Source: MPNP01 sp026710155 (lineage in GTDB: Bacteria > Pseudomonadota > Alphaproteobacteria > Rhodobacterales > Rhodobacteraceae). From it: a DNA stretch of 64,000 bases. Each line of letters begins with the position of its first letter. The first letter of the stretch is position 1. Under the pieces are notes generated by a model that did not search any database, was not told the DNA's origin, and saw nothing but the letters and a program-made list of their open reading frames with translations. This document shows, piece by piece, positions 44,926-54,285 of the stretch. The stretch covers positions 2,542,001-2,606,000 of the forward strand of contig OZ241737.1 in assembly GCA_965200885.1 (NCBI GenBank), written 5' to 3'. Position numbers and translations under genes: made by a program.

Positions 44926-47900
44926 AAGGGGTAGTCGATTGGTCTGCAAAACACCCCAGCATGATTTTTGCGATGGTGATCTTTTCCATCACGGCTGGAA
45001 TTGCCGCCTATGTCAACCTCCCCAAGGAAGGGTCGCCTGACATTACCATTCCAGCTTTTTTTGTTTCTGTACCCTTTCAGGGTATATCAGCCGAGGACAG
45101 CGAGCAACTGTTGGTCAAACCCCTTGAAGACAATCTTTCGGATCTCAAGGGATTGAAAAACATCAACTCCACAGCCGCGGAAGGATACGCCGGAATTGTT
45201 CTCGAATTGGAGTTTGGATTGGACCGAAATTCCACTCTTGCCGATATAAGGGAAAAGGTCAATAAAGCCCAAGCCGATTTTCCTCCTGGGGCCAATGAAC
45301 CAAGTATCAACGAATTGAGTTTCGCCGAATTCCCTATTCTGATAGTTGTTTTGGCAGGTCAAATACCAGAAAGGTCACTCCAGAAGATTGGCGAGGATCT
45401 GAAGGATAGAATAGAAGCACTTCCGCCCATACTGGAGGTGGGTTTGACCGGCAACAGAAAGGAAATGATCGAGGTCATCATAGATCCATTCAGACTGGAG
45501 GCTTTTGATATAACATCTGATGAACTCAACGCCGTAATAACCCGAAACAACCAGCTTGTTGCAGCTGGGGATGTTCAAACCGACAAGGGTTCCTTTGCCG
45601 TAAAGATACCCTCTTCATTCCAAACTCCATCCGATGTTGAAAGCCTTCCTATAAAAATCAATGGTGATCGGGTCATTACGGTTGGAGACATTGGTGAAGT
45701 AAGGTTGACGTTCGAAGATCGGACCGGATATGCCCGTTATAATGGTGAATCGACACTTGGTCTTCAAATCGTCAAGCGCCGTGGTACAAATGAAATTGAT
45801 ACCGCCGATCTGGTGAAGGAAGTAACCAGGCAATTCATGGATACCCTTCCGGGAGAGCTGAGAAAATCCGTATCTGCGGACTTTGTTCAGGATTCAAGTT
45901 TCTACACGCAGGGCATGATTTCGCGCCTCGAAGGAGCCGTTCTCACTGCCGTTGCCCTGGTCATGATCGTCATTCTGGCATCGCTTGGATTTAGATCTGC
46001 CCTGTTGGTGGGTTTTGCCATTCCCTCATCCTTTCTCCTCTGCTCCATTTTCCTGGCTGTTTTGGGTATATCAATATCCAACATCGTCATGTTCGGATTG
46101 ATCCTGTCGGTAGGAATGCTTGTCGATAGTGCCATTGTTGTGGTTGAATTGGGTGAAAAGAAGATTCGAGAAGGTGCCGGGCCCATGAACGCCTACACAA
46201 GTGCCGCCAAAAGAATGTTCTGGCCCATCATTTCATCAACCGCAACCACCCTATGTGCATTTCTGCCCATGTTGTTCTGGCCTGGCATGGCCGGTCAGTT
46301 CATGGGAACCTTGCCAATAACCCTGATTTTCGTGCTTTCTGCATCCATGGTTGTCGCTCTTATCTTCCTGCCGGTTGTCGGTGGATTGGCTGGCAGAATT
46401 TCGGTGAAATTGAACCAGCTGACCGATTTGTTGAAAAACCTGAATTTTTATTTACGAATATTTCTTACTTGCATAACAATTGTCCTGGTCGTTTTTTCCG
46501 GCTCATCGCTGGTAACCACCACCCTCTTCCTGATAGACAAGTCTGATGGTTCCTTAATCACTCTTTTCCTCAATGGTCTGGGTTTTTGTTCAAGCGTCAT
46601 GTTGATGTCCATTTTGATGGGATCGGTTTTTCGAAAAGAAGTCCCTGTTTACAGTTCAGCAAGACCATCGCGAACCATTGTGGGACTAATCATCAAACTG
46701 ATCGTCGGAAACCCGATTATGCCGATACTAGTGATAGCTGGCACCGTGGCTTTTGTTGTCGCTACCTTCATGAGTTATTCCAAGAACAATTATGGTGTTA
46801 ATTTCTTTATCGATACCGAGCCTGACATGATAGGCATCAATGTTCTTGCCCGAGGCAACCTGAGCCTGACCGAAAAGGATTTTCTTGTAACCTCGGTTGA
46901 AAAGGAGATCATGGACGCTGAGGGCATTGATTCGATTTTTTCATTCTCCGGTGAAGCCGGTCTCCAGGACACTGAACGGGGTCCCATCGACTCGGTTGGG
47001 GAAATCCAAATAGAATTCAACCCATGGGAAGAGCGGCAATCAATGGATGAATCTCTTCATGACAGCCGATTGATCATCGAGAGGCTGGAAGAAATCATGC
47101 TTCAAATTCCCGGCATCAGAACAAATACCAACATTGTCTCCCAGGGGCCTTCGCAAGGAAAACCACTCAATCTCAGGATCAAGAGCTCAACTTGGGAAGA
47201 CCTACTTGAAAAAACCGAAATCATCAAATCCAAGTTTGAAGAAACCCAAGCCCTGGTTTTTGTTGAGGATACCAGACCCTTACCGGGTATTGACTGGCAG
47301 ATAGACATTGACCTTGACAAGGCAGCCAGGTTCGGGGCCGATGTGGCATCGGTTGGTTCCATGGTCAGGATGGCAACAAGCGGCGTTGTTCTAGACACCA
47401 TTCGAATGGATAATCTGGATGATGAAATTGATATCAGGGTCCGTTTTCCCGAAGAATTCAGAACTCTAACAACACTGGAAACACTCAGGGTCAGAACGAA
47501 TAACGGTTTGATACCCGTATCGAATTTCCTTACTTTTGAACCGGTGCAGCAACTGGATCAGGTTCAACGACATGATGGTGACAGATTTATCACGATCAGT
47601 GCCGGCATCACACCTGATCTGGTCAATGAATTTGGTGAGACAATTACATCGACCGAACGAGTTGGCTATTTGGAGAAATGGCTGGAGGAGACATTTGGTT
47701 CAGATCCAAACTTCAATTGGGAATGGACAGGCGATCAGGCCGAACAGGAAGAAAGCCAAATATTCCTGTTGTTTGCCTTCATTGGTGCCTTGGGGTTGAT
47801 GTTCGGTGTATTGCTGGCACAATTCAACAGCTTCTATAATTCAATACTTGTACTCATTGCTGTCGTTTTATCAATTACCGGTGTCCTAATCGGAATGCAG

Positions 47901-48545
47901 GTAATGAGCCAGCCATTCTCGATTATCATGACGGGCACCGGAATTATTTCCCTGGCTGGCATTGTTGTCAATCACAATATTGTTCTGATAGATACCTACA
48001 ATGAATACTCGAGTTTCATGCCCCGGATTGAGGCAATCATCAGGACTGTTGAGGACAGAATCAGGCCTGTTTTCCTGACGACTATAACCACAATGGCTGG
48101 TCTGACTCCAATGATGTTGGGAGTTTCCTTTGATTTTACCAACGGTGGCTATGTGATCGACTCGCCGGATTCAATGTGGTGGAAGCCATTGGCCACAGCG
48201 GTTGTCTTTGGTCTTGGTGTTTCGGTTCTTCTAACCCTTGCGTTTACACCAGCCATGCTTGCCATCAGGGTCTGGTTGGCAAAGGGCGCCTATGCATCTT
48301 CCAATTCGTTGATGGCATTGTTACTTGGCCCCAATAGTCGCATTTCCCTGGATCGTAAATTGAAGATTGCTGCGGGTTCCCTACCTCAAATCAATATTGA
48401 CTGGGATCAATTCCAACAGGTTCTCCTCCCGTTGCCTCAAGACAAAAAGAAGGCAATTGAACCCTCACCAGGTGAAATCATTGAAGGAGAGACTGGTTCC
48501 ATAGACGAATTCGATATTGAGCCCGAGGACGATCCAAAGCCCTAA
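44922..48545 (+). CDS. RND efflux pump permease subunit
   Basis: Proton-driven inner-membrane exporter of 1207 residues, longer than the usual 1020-1050. Extra length lies in a central insert with two additional hydrophobic segments (FLRIFLTCITIVLVVFSG-like and GLGFCSSVMLMSILMG, about residues 510-570) and an acidic C-terminal tail. The TM4 relay reads GMLVDSAIVVVE, keeping the first Asp of the AcrB Asp-Asp pair but replacing the second by Ser. TM10 has GIVVNHNIVLID instead of the AcrB Lys motif, so it belongs to a divergent subfamily. It is coupled to the adaptor gene. No outer-membrane channel gene follows; a terminator hairpin does. Confidence 0.93.
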   Translation: MKGVVDWSAKHPSMIFAMVIFSITAGIAAYVNLPKEGSPDITIPAFFVSVPFQGISAEDSEQLLVKPLEDNLSDLKGLKNINSTAAEGYAGIVLELEFGLDRNSTLADIREKVNKAQADFPPGANEPSINELSFAEFPILIVVLAGQIPERSLQKIGEDLKDRIEALPPILEVGLTGNRKEMIEVIIDPFRLEAFDITSDELNAVITRNNQLVAAGDVQTDKGSFAVKIPSSFQTPSDVESLPIKINGDRVITVGDIGEVRLTFEDRTGYARYNGESTLGLQIVKRRGTNEIDTADLVKEVTRQFMDTLPGELRKSVSADFVQDSSFYTQGMISRLEGAVLTAVALVMIVILASLGFRSALLVGFAIPSSFLLCSIFLAVLGISISNIVMFGLILSVGMLVDSAIVVVELGEKKIREGAGPMNAYTSAAKRMFWPIISSTATTLCAFLPMLFWPGMAGQFMGTLPITLIFVLSASMVVALIFLPVVGGLAGRISVKLNQLTDLLKNLNFYLRIFLTCITIVLVVFSGSSLVTTTLFLIDKSDGSLITLFLNGLGFCSSVMLMSILMGSVFRKEVPVYSSARPSRTIVGLIIKLIVGNPIMPILVIAGTVAFVVATFMSYSKNNYGVNFFIDTEPDMIGINVLARGNLSLTEKDFLVTSVEKEIMDAEGIDSIFSFSGEAGLQDTERGPIDSVGEIQIEFNPWEERQSMDESLHDSRLIIERLEEIMLQIPGIRTNTNIVSQGPSQGKPLNLRIKSSTWEDLLEKTEIIKSKFEETQALVFVEDTRPLPGIDWQIDIDLDKAARFGADVASVGSMVRMATSGVVLDTIRMDNLDDEIDIRVRFPEEFRTLTTLETLRVRTNNGLIPVSNFLTFEPVQQLDQVQRHDGDRFITISAGITPDLVNEFGETITSTERVGYLEKWLEETFGSDPNFNWEWTGDQAEQEESQIFLLFAFIGALGLMFGVLLAQFNSFYNSILVLIAVVLSITGVLIGMQVMSQPFSIIMTGTGIISLAGIVVNHNIVLIDTYNEYSSFMPRIEAIIRTVEDRIRPVFLTTITTMAGLTPMMLGVSFDFTNGGYVIDSPDSMWWKPLATAVVFGLGVSVLLTLAFTPAMLAIRVWLAKGAYASSNSLMALLLGPNSRISLDRKLKIAAGSLPQINIDWDQFQQVLLPLPQDKKKAIEPSPGEIIEGETGSIDEFDIEPEDDPKP

Positions 48546-48569
48546 ATCAGATTAGTAATTTCGTTTGTT

Positions 48570-48590
48570 CAGGTTGGTTTAATCAACCTG
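48570..48590 (+). terminator. Terminator hairpin after the RND operon
   Basis: CAGGTTG/CAACCTG, a perfect 7-bp stem with a 7-nt loop, 25 nt after the permease stop and followed by ATTTGG. The U tract is weak, but position supports a terminator. Confidence 0.5.
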
Positions 48591-49684
48591 ATTTGGCAAT
48601 TTCTATTTGGTTCTTTGTCCTTAATGGAGTGGGTAGTTCACCTGTTTACTCCATTAGGATGTAAATTCAGGCCATAAAATGGACATTAGGAGTCAATGAT
48701 GAACCGTTGCTTGTTTTGATATCCAGCTTTTTTCACCTTGCTCCAGATGTGGAGATTATCTGAATGACCATTGTTGGCTTTCAATACCTCGGCATTGATA
48801 TTTTCCTATTGATGATCTCTGACCATGTGGGTAGCTTCCTTCTTCTGTTCCAGACAAACACAATTTAACCAACGTTACCACCCGTTCTGCAACTAGCGGA
48901 GATGAGTGAATTACAATATGCTTTGTAAAAAAATTACGCCTGCATTTCACCTTCAACAATTTATTTGTGATCAACTAATCGCGCTCAAAAGAAAAAACCC
49001 CAAGTCTTTTTTCAAGAATGAGTTAATTTAAGGGTGCCTCTATTTTACCCCTTTTCCAAGATTACCCGATTTCACACGACCTGATTATGGCAACATTTGA
49101 CCATGACCAACAACATATTTAATGCAAACTTGGTTCAACCCAGCATGGGCAACAGGAGTCTTCCTCCCCGGCTTTCCCGATCGTGTTCGTACTGATCCAG
49201 ATCGCCAGATTGGAAGGGGCGCATTGCAACATTTGGCCATGCATTCCGGCGCCGGCCCATTGGCAGGAAAAGCCTTGCCTGCAGGTCAAGACGGATTGAG
49301 TTTGCCCTTCCCCCGGCAGGACGGAGAGACGGAAGAACCCGTATCCGGGGGGATCACTGGCCCTTGTGGCCTGAGTCCGGGCGCGCCTTGAAGGGGGAAC
49401 CGTTGTCATGGAAAACCCGGACCGGTTGCCATGCCGCGGGGATTGTACCGATTCCGGGCCATCCGGCCTGTACATGACTCGGGAAGATTTGTGTGAATCC
49501 AGTAGCCCCCTTCTCAACATAATACCTGTTATCGGCCAGGCTTTTTGACTTAACCATGCGGGTTTGCCGTTAATACCAACTCTGGGAGATCAACGATTCG
49601 CAAATCTCTGGAATTGCCTAAGGTTTATTCATGAGGACGGGCATGAACTCCTTCGGGAGGAAAAAGGGTGTTACGCAATGCCCC
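48591..49684. other. Gene-poor stretch with a GC-rich degenerate block
   Basis: AT-rich to about 49110, then a sharply GC-rich block (49119 to about 49560) with interrupted frames on the minus strand (VEKGATGFTQIFPSHVQAGW; GFFRLSVLPGEGQ). These look like pieces of one broken gene but match no family I recognise. The block resembles in composition the inserts at 16.7-19.3 and 22.7-24.9 kb. Confidence 0.4.
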
Positions 49685-50125
49685 CTACATCTTCATTTTG
49701 GGAAGATCATCCTCAGGACACTGATTGCCCTTCTGCCCGGAAGAATACGCCTGCTCATTAATGTTTCCCCTGGCTTCATCCAATTCCACCAAATGGTTTC
49801 CCAGACCTGCCTTGTGCATCAACCGGTCCGCCTCTTCGGACTCCACTGCCGGGATATTGCCAGGCCAAATGGACCGCAATCCCAGTTCAACCACCATCCT
49901 GGTTTCAGGAAAGGTTTCATTCAGGGTATGCAGAAAATCAGCATCCTTACCATCCCAGACAGTAAAATGATGCCATTTGTGGCCATAACTGCCGGAGGGC
50001 AACACATGGGATTGGTCGCGGACGAAAAACAACAGGGTTTCCGCTGGGGCTCCTTCAGGTACATGGCCTGCCGATACAGGTGTTTTTGCAGGAATGAAAA
50101 TTCCCTCCTTCTCCAAATTTTTCAC
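49685..50125 (-). CDS. Hypothetical protein
   Basis: A 146-residue frame starting at a GTG preceded by GAGGAAAAA. It begins with a basic/acidic helix (KNLEKEGIFIPAKTPVSAG) and continues YGHKWHHFTVWDGKDADFLHTLNETFPETRMVVEL. No domain is recognised. An in-frame stop lies 27 nt upstream, so it may be complete or a tail fragment (AKKAAEEKVKNLEKEG). It lies on the same strand just downstream of a broken ATPase gene and could have formed an operon with it. Confidence 0.4.
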   Translation of the reverse strand: MKNLEKEGIFIPAKTPVSAGHVPEGAPAETLLFFVRDQSHVLPSGSYGHKWHHFTVWDGKDADFLHTLNETFPETRMVVELGLRSIWPGNIPAVESEEADRLMHKAGLGNHLVELDEARGNINEQAYSSGQKGNQCPEDDLPKMKM

Positions 50126-50234
50126 TTTTTCCTCAGCCGCCTTCTTGGCTTAGGAAGTTGTCAGGCAATTGGCAATCCCCAGGATCTTAGGGCTGGGAGG
50201 CATGGGTGGTGGGGGCCTGTTCCGTTGTCTTTCC

Positions 50235-51772
50235 CTAATGTGGGCCAAACCGTTCCTCCCCCTTGGCCAGATCTTCCTGGAGCTGGCGTTTCCTCTTGAA
50301 GGAAAGAATCCCGATCTTCTCGATTTCATCCCTTTTCCTTGTTATATCCTGTTCAGCCGATTGGAACTCACTTTCCAGCAGGGAAACCTGTTCACGCCAT
50401 TCCCGTAGGGCTTTCCTGTGTATCCGGCACTGGTTGCGGGCTTGCCGGATCATGTCGTCCGATGGCTCTGGCAGGTTGAGTCCTCCGGTCCTTACAAGGT
50501 AGGAACGGAAAGAGGGTATGGCAAATGATATGGTATGGTCCTCCCTTTCCAGCAATGCTCCCTGATGGATCAAGTGGTCTGCAAAGGTACGTGCATCCAT
50601 TCCTGCTGGCAATTGCCACTCGACACCACTTTTCGAGCCGGCATGATTTGAAATGCTGTTGATTACATCCTGCCTTCTGATGGGTTGATGTAGATTACCC
50701 AGAACCATTCCAACCAAGTAGGAGACTTCTTCCATCGCTTTTGATTGCTGATTTTGATAATATCGGATCCGGCTTTTCCCTGCTTCCTTCTTGACATATT
50801 CCCAAGAGACCTTGCCAAGGTCTCCTTCCGCCTGAAGGATTTCCCTTCCCAAAGCCTGGCAGTGCAAAATGCAGATGACATGGCCACCCTTCACACGGGG
50901 CCGCCAATTCCACAAGCCTTTCTTCGTGCCCCGGGGATCAATCCCGTACCTGCGACAGTAAGTCAGCATGAATTCACCGGCATCTTCTGGGTCGAGGGAT
51001 CCGATTTCGTGGACTTCCTTACCCTTGGTCAGATCCATTGCACTTGCTTGTGCTGCCGTGTCCCCAAGTCCTGCCAAAACAAGCAACAATGGCAGATTCG
51101 AATCGCTGTTGCGGATGGATCTAAGAAAACCTGCATGAGTACTTCGACCTCCCTCGAAACTCTGGGCTTCATCAATGGCAAGGATAACCGGAGCCTGCCA
51201 TCTTTCCGGTGGAAACAACGATGCCAATTCCCAGATATTTTCAGGGGATTTTTGGTTCCGTGAAGGTTTTACCACCTCCGCTCCTATATGGGCAACTCCG
51301 ATAGTGGCACCGGCCCTGATTTTCGCATAGAGATTCCACCAGGCGGAAGTGCTTAATCCTGCGGCTCAAGCCAGAATGCAAAGTACGCTTGGAAGGTTCC
51401 CAACCACCATTTCGGGAGAAATGTTTACAACCCGGGGAACAGAAGGGGTTTCCTCAAAATCCCTGTTTTTTCCTGCAATCGATTGGTCAGTTCGACAATT
51501 ATTGAACTTTTACCCGCCCCTGGAGCACCCTGGACGACACATGTTTCCCCGGGATTGCCATAAACCAGTGATCCCGCTCCTTTCCATGATCTCCGTGAGG
51601 CTGCCTCTAAATCATAGAGTATGCCTTCCCTGCCGACAAATACCGGCGGGAGATTTGTCACCACTGACAACGAACTCCTGCAGTCCTTCCCGATCAAATT
51701 CCAATGCAATCCACCTTCATTTCCAACGAATCCCGAACAATCCGATTTTATTGCAATATTACCAAATGGCAA
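50235..51772 (-). pseudogene. P-loop ATPase gene broken by a frameshift and a stop
   Basis: The N-terminal piece (51772-51425) has VTNLPPVFVGREGILYDL and Walker A VQGAPGAGKSSII. The C-terminal piece (51275-50235) has Walker B PVILAIDEAQSFEGG, then LLLVLAGLGDTAAQA and a long helical tail rich in charged residues ending RKRQLQEDLAKGEERFG. Between them the translation continues in another frame (NISPEMVVGNLPSV, TGA, LSTSAWWNLYAKIRAGATIG), showing one frameshift near 51425 and one in-frame TGA near 51355. It is a STAND/ExeA-like AAA ATPase with a C-terminal coiled coil. Function unknown, and it is presumably inactive. Confidence 0.72.
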
Positions 51773-52283
51773 TGCAAGGTCAAGATTAAAGCCTCATTTT
51801 GATTTGCCACAAGTTGGTATTTGCTGAATCCTGGAACGGATTTCAAAATAATCACTTTCACCCCTTTACATTTCCCGATGTGTATGCCTGAATGCACATA
51901 ACTTTCAAATCGGGTAAAGGGAGTTCAATTGCAAAAGTCCACCATACATGCCCGCCGGCAGTTTGCATCGGCACTGGTCAATGGCCATAACGGCCGGCTG
52001 AAAGTGATCATTACCGCTGCCACAGCAATCATCATCGGTGTTTTCCTGTCCACTGCTTAAGCAGTTTTTTTTGAAATCCACCACACCCAAGGCGCTGGCG
52101 GGAGGTCTGGGATTGCTTCGATTTGCCAATGAAATAAAGCAAAATACTTTCAGAATCTTATTCAAGCTTGATATATCTTGTTCCAAAACCATTCTATTTT
52201 TGGTGGAACTTTCCAGAATCAAGGTCTAGGAAATGGGATTGTCTGGAATGGTGTCCCATTTTTTTCAAAGAGGTTTTGTAAAT
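51773..52283. other. Gene-poor stretch upstream of the unrecognised 342-residue gene
   Basis: Only short frames. One of 43 codons ending at 52059 (plus strand) reads LKVIITAATAIIIGVFLSTA at its end, a possible membrane segment, but it has no ribosome-binding site. Otherwise nothing is recognised. Confidence 0.35.
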
Positions 52284-53312
52284 ATGAAAATACCTATTGC
52301 ACCATCGGGCAAAGCCGGCACCGATGTCCTCTACCAAATTGCAGAAACCATTCAATCTCACCTTGAAAGAATGTTTCAGCAAGGTGCCAAAAGAAGTGCC
52401 TTGAATTTCGGGGTTGGACGTCTGGGACGATCAGACAGATCGGATGACATAATCCGTTTTGATGCACAGGAGCGGGAATGTGATGCCGCCATCACGTTCC
52501 ATGCTGGTCGTGCCCTAGATCTTGCCTTGCAACTCGTTTATGCCAAGATTACTGATCGCATCTTTGGCAGGGAATATCCTAATCCGGGAATCGAGGAAAG
52601 GGAGATTGTACGGCGCGACCGCATTACGCACAAACTATCCTGCCTGTATGAACGCATTTTGGATGATTTTATACAACACAACGATCTTGACACAGACGAG
52701 CTGGCCAGCGCTCTTGAGTATGTATACCAAAAGGCATGGAACCAAGGAATCGTCGATCTAACCATAGATGATAAATCAAGACCTTATATTCTTTACCCAG
52801 AGAACTACCCCTTTCGAAAAAAATGTGATAATTCCATGACAGACGGGGTGGAGAGGACAAACCACACGGGTCAATTTGGACAATTCGCATTGTCAGTATC
52901 ATATGAATACTCCTTTGGTACTTTCAGGGAATTCCTTCAAACTGCTGATCAATCCTATTATCTAACCAACGACATGCGGTATAATGATTATGCCTTCAGG
53001 GATCATGAGGGTTTCAAACCTTATGATGTTGCGGGAATGGATTTTTTTGCCCGATTGGTCAAGGGACTTGTATCATTGTCACATCAACCTCCTCTTTGGA
53101 ATAAAGATTTTGCCGAGCGTTTGTATCAATATAAAGTGGAAAACATTAAATGTCTTGTTGAAACACTCGGTCACCAGTTCTTCAAGGAGGAATTGAATTT
53201 GCCCGAAATGAAATCCCCGCAAGATCACCTTAATCCGATAACCTCTGCTTCTCTGGCATTGGATTCTCCAGATAACAGAAGTTCTTGGAGGTGTAAGATT
53301 GATTTGACATGA
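52284..53312 (+). CDS. Unrecognised protein of 342 residues
   Basis: Starts at an ATG with AGAGG 10 nt upstream (MKIPIAPSGKAGTDVLYQI). No signal peptide or membrane segment is present. Notable segments are SALNFGVGRLGRSDRSDD, RECDAAITFHAGRALDLALQLVYAK, DRIFGREYPNPG and SYEYSFGTFREFLQ. Composition is balanced and codon use is regular, so it appears to be a maintained cytoplasmic protein. I do not recognise a family. It lies in an accessory stretch with broken ATPases and a KAP NTPase, the kind of place where defence or mobile-element genes gather, but it shows no nuclease or ATPase motif. Confidence 0.7.
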   Translation: MKIPIAPSGKAGTDVLYQIAETIQSHLERMFQQGAKRSALNFGVGRLGRSDRSDDIIRFDAQERECDAAITFHAGRALDLALQLVYAKITDRIFGREYPNPGIEEREIVRRDRITHKLSCLYERILDDFIQHNDLDTDELASALEYVYQKAWNQGIVDLTIDDKSRPYILYPENYPFRKKCDNSMTDGVERTNHTGQFGQFALSVSYEYSFGTFREFLQTADQSYYLTNDMRYNDYAFRDHEGFKPYDVAGMDFFARLVKGLVSLSHQPPLWNKDFAERLYQYKVENIKCLVETLGHQFFKEELNLPEMKSPQDHLNPITSASLALDSPDNRSSWRCKIDLT

Positions 53313-53384
53313 TATCGTTGTGAATGGATTTTCCTTGCCAATACTCTGGCATATATTAACAGTAAACCGACAGGAAGGATACGA

Positions 53385-53450
53385 ATGTCAACCACGACTG
53401 ATGACAACCATGTTGTCGGAATACAGGTACTGGCGAGGGCTGTTGCATGA
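53385..53450 (+). other. Short frame with strong ribosome-binding site, probable truncated gene start
   Basis: CAGGAAGGA precedes an ATG that encodes 21 residues (MSTTTDDNHVVGIQVLARA plus two) before a TGA. The signal is better than at most genes here. It may be the N-terminal stub of a gene cut by the arrival of the ATPase remnant at 53507. Confidence 0.3.
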
Positions 53451-53506
53451 TTTTTTTACGGTTTGGGTATAAATGTTTAAGGAAACTAACAGACAATTTT
53501 ATACCT

Positions 53507-54170
53507 ATGTTGCCAACCGACAAATCCAATCCCTTCCATCCCGGTTTTGGTGAGATACCTCCCATACTAGATGGCTGGGATAGTTTGAAAAGTGAACTGC
53601 TGGACAAACTTCGATTGATCAGGGACGGCGAATCCCATCCAACACCCAAGGTCCTGATGGGTCCGCGGGGTGTAGCAAGACGGTGCTTCTCAAATGGTTT
53701 GACATTGAAGCGCAAAAGCGGAAGTTGCCGATTGTTGCACTGGCTTCGAATAATTTTGCTACCGTGGATGATATGTCCAGGGGATGGAGCGTCAGTTTCC
53801 TCCCAATCTGCTCGAACGGATTCATGGTATCAAGGTGAATGTTGGTGCCGTTGGTGCCGGGATTGATCTGGCCAACCAAACCGCGAAGGAACTCAAGACA
53901 TGGCTGGAAACCTTGGGAGGAGTTCTCCTCATTGGCGAGGCCCACAACATGCCGCCCGAGGTCGGCCATGTCCTTTACAATGCGATACAAAGTGTTGGAA
54001 TGAAGCACCCATTGATGGTGGTCATTGCCGGGACGCCGGACCTGAAAATGGTTCTCGGTCAATCCCGGGCCAACTTTATCGAAAGGGCTCCTCCGGAAAG
54101 GATTGGCCTCTTGACAAGGGACGATGCAAGGCAGGCCCTCTTCGAACCCTTTGGAAATGGTGTTGCCTGA
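53507..54170 (+). pseudogene. Frameshifted, truncated relative of the 22.7-kb AAA ATPase
   Basis: Starts at the ATG of MLPTDKSNPFHPGFGEIPP and runs in frame to MGPRG, the start of a P-loop. A one-base deletion there moves the rest (SKTVLLKWFDIEAQKRKLP, NNFATVDDMSRG) into another frame. A second indel near 53784 leads to MERQFPPNLLERIHGI, GGVLLIGEAHNMPPEV and MVVIAGTPDLKMVL, closely matching the protein at 22722-23912. The frame ends at a TGA after LFEPFGNGVA, losing the C-terminal 250 residues present in the relative. In Walker B the Asp is replaced by Gly (LLIGEAH). It is a dead copy, but useful for showing what the other copy lacks. Confidence 0.75.
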
Positions 54171-54285
54171 AGCAGGCGGGATGGAGGGTCCCCATGAACA
54201 TCCGGATGTGAAAACAGAAGAATCCTCAGCCAATCCTGAGGCAAGCAAACCCTACCCGGTTCGGCATGTAATCGCCAAAAAATGA

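Noticed and set aside
49631..50299. A 222-codon plus-strand frame
   Set aside because: Antisense to the minus-strand frame at 49685-50125, which has a better initiation signal and composition; no recognisable residues.
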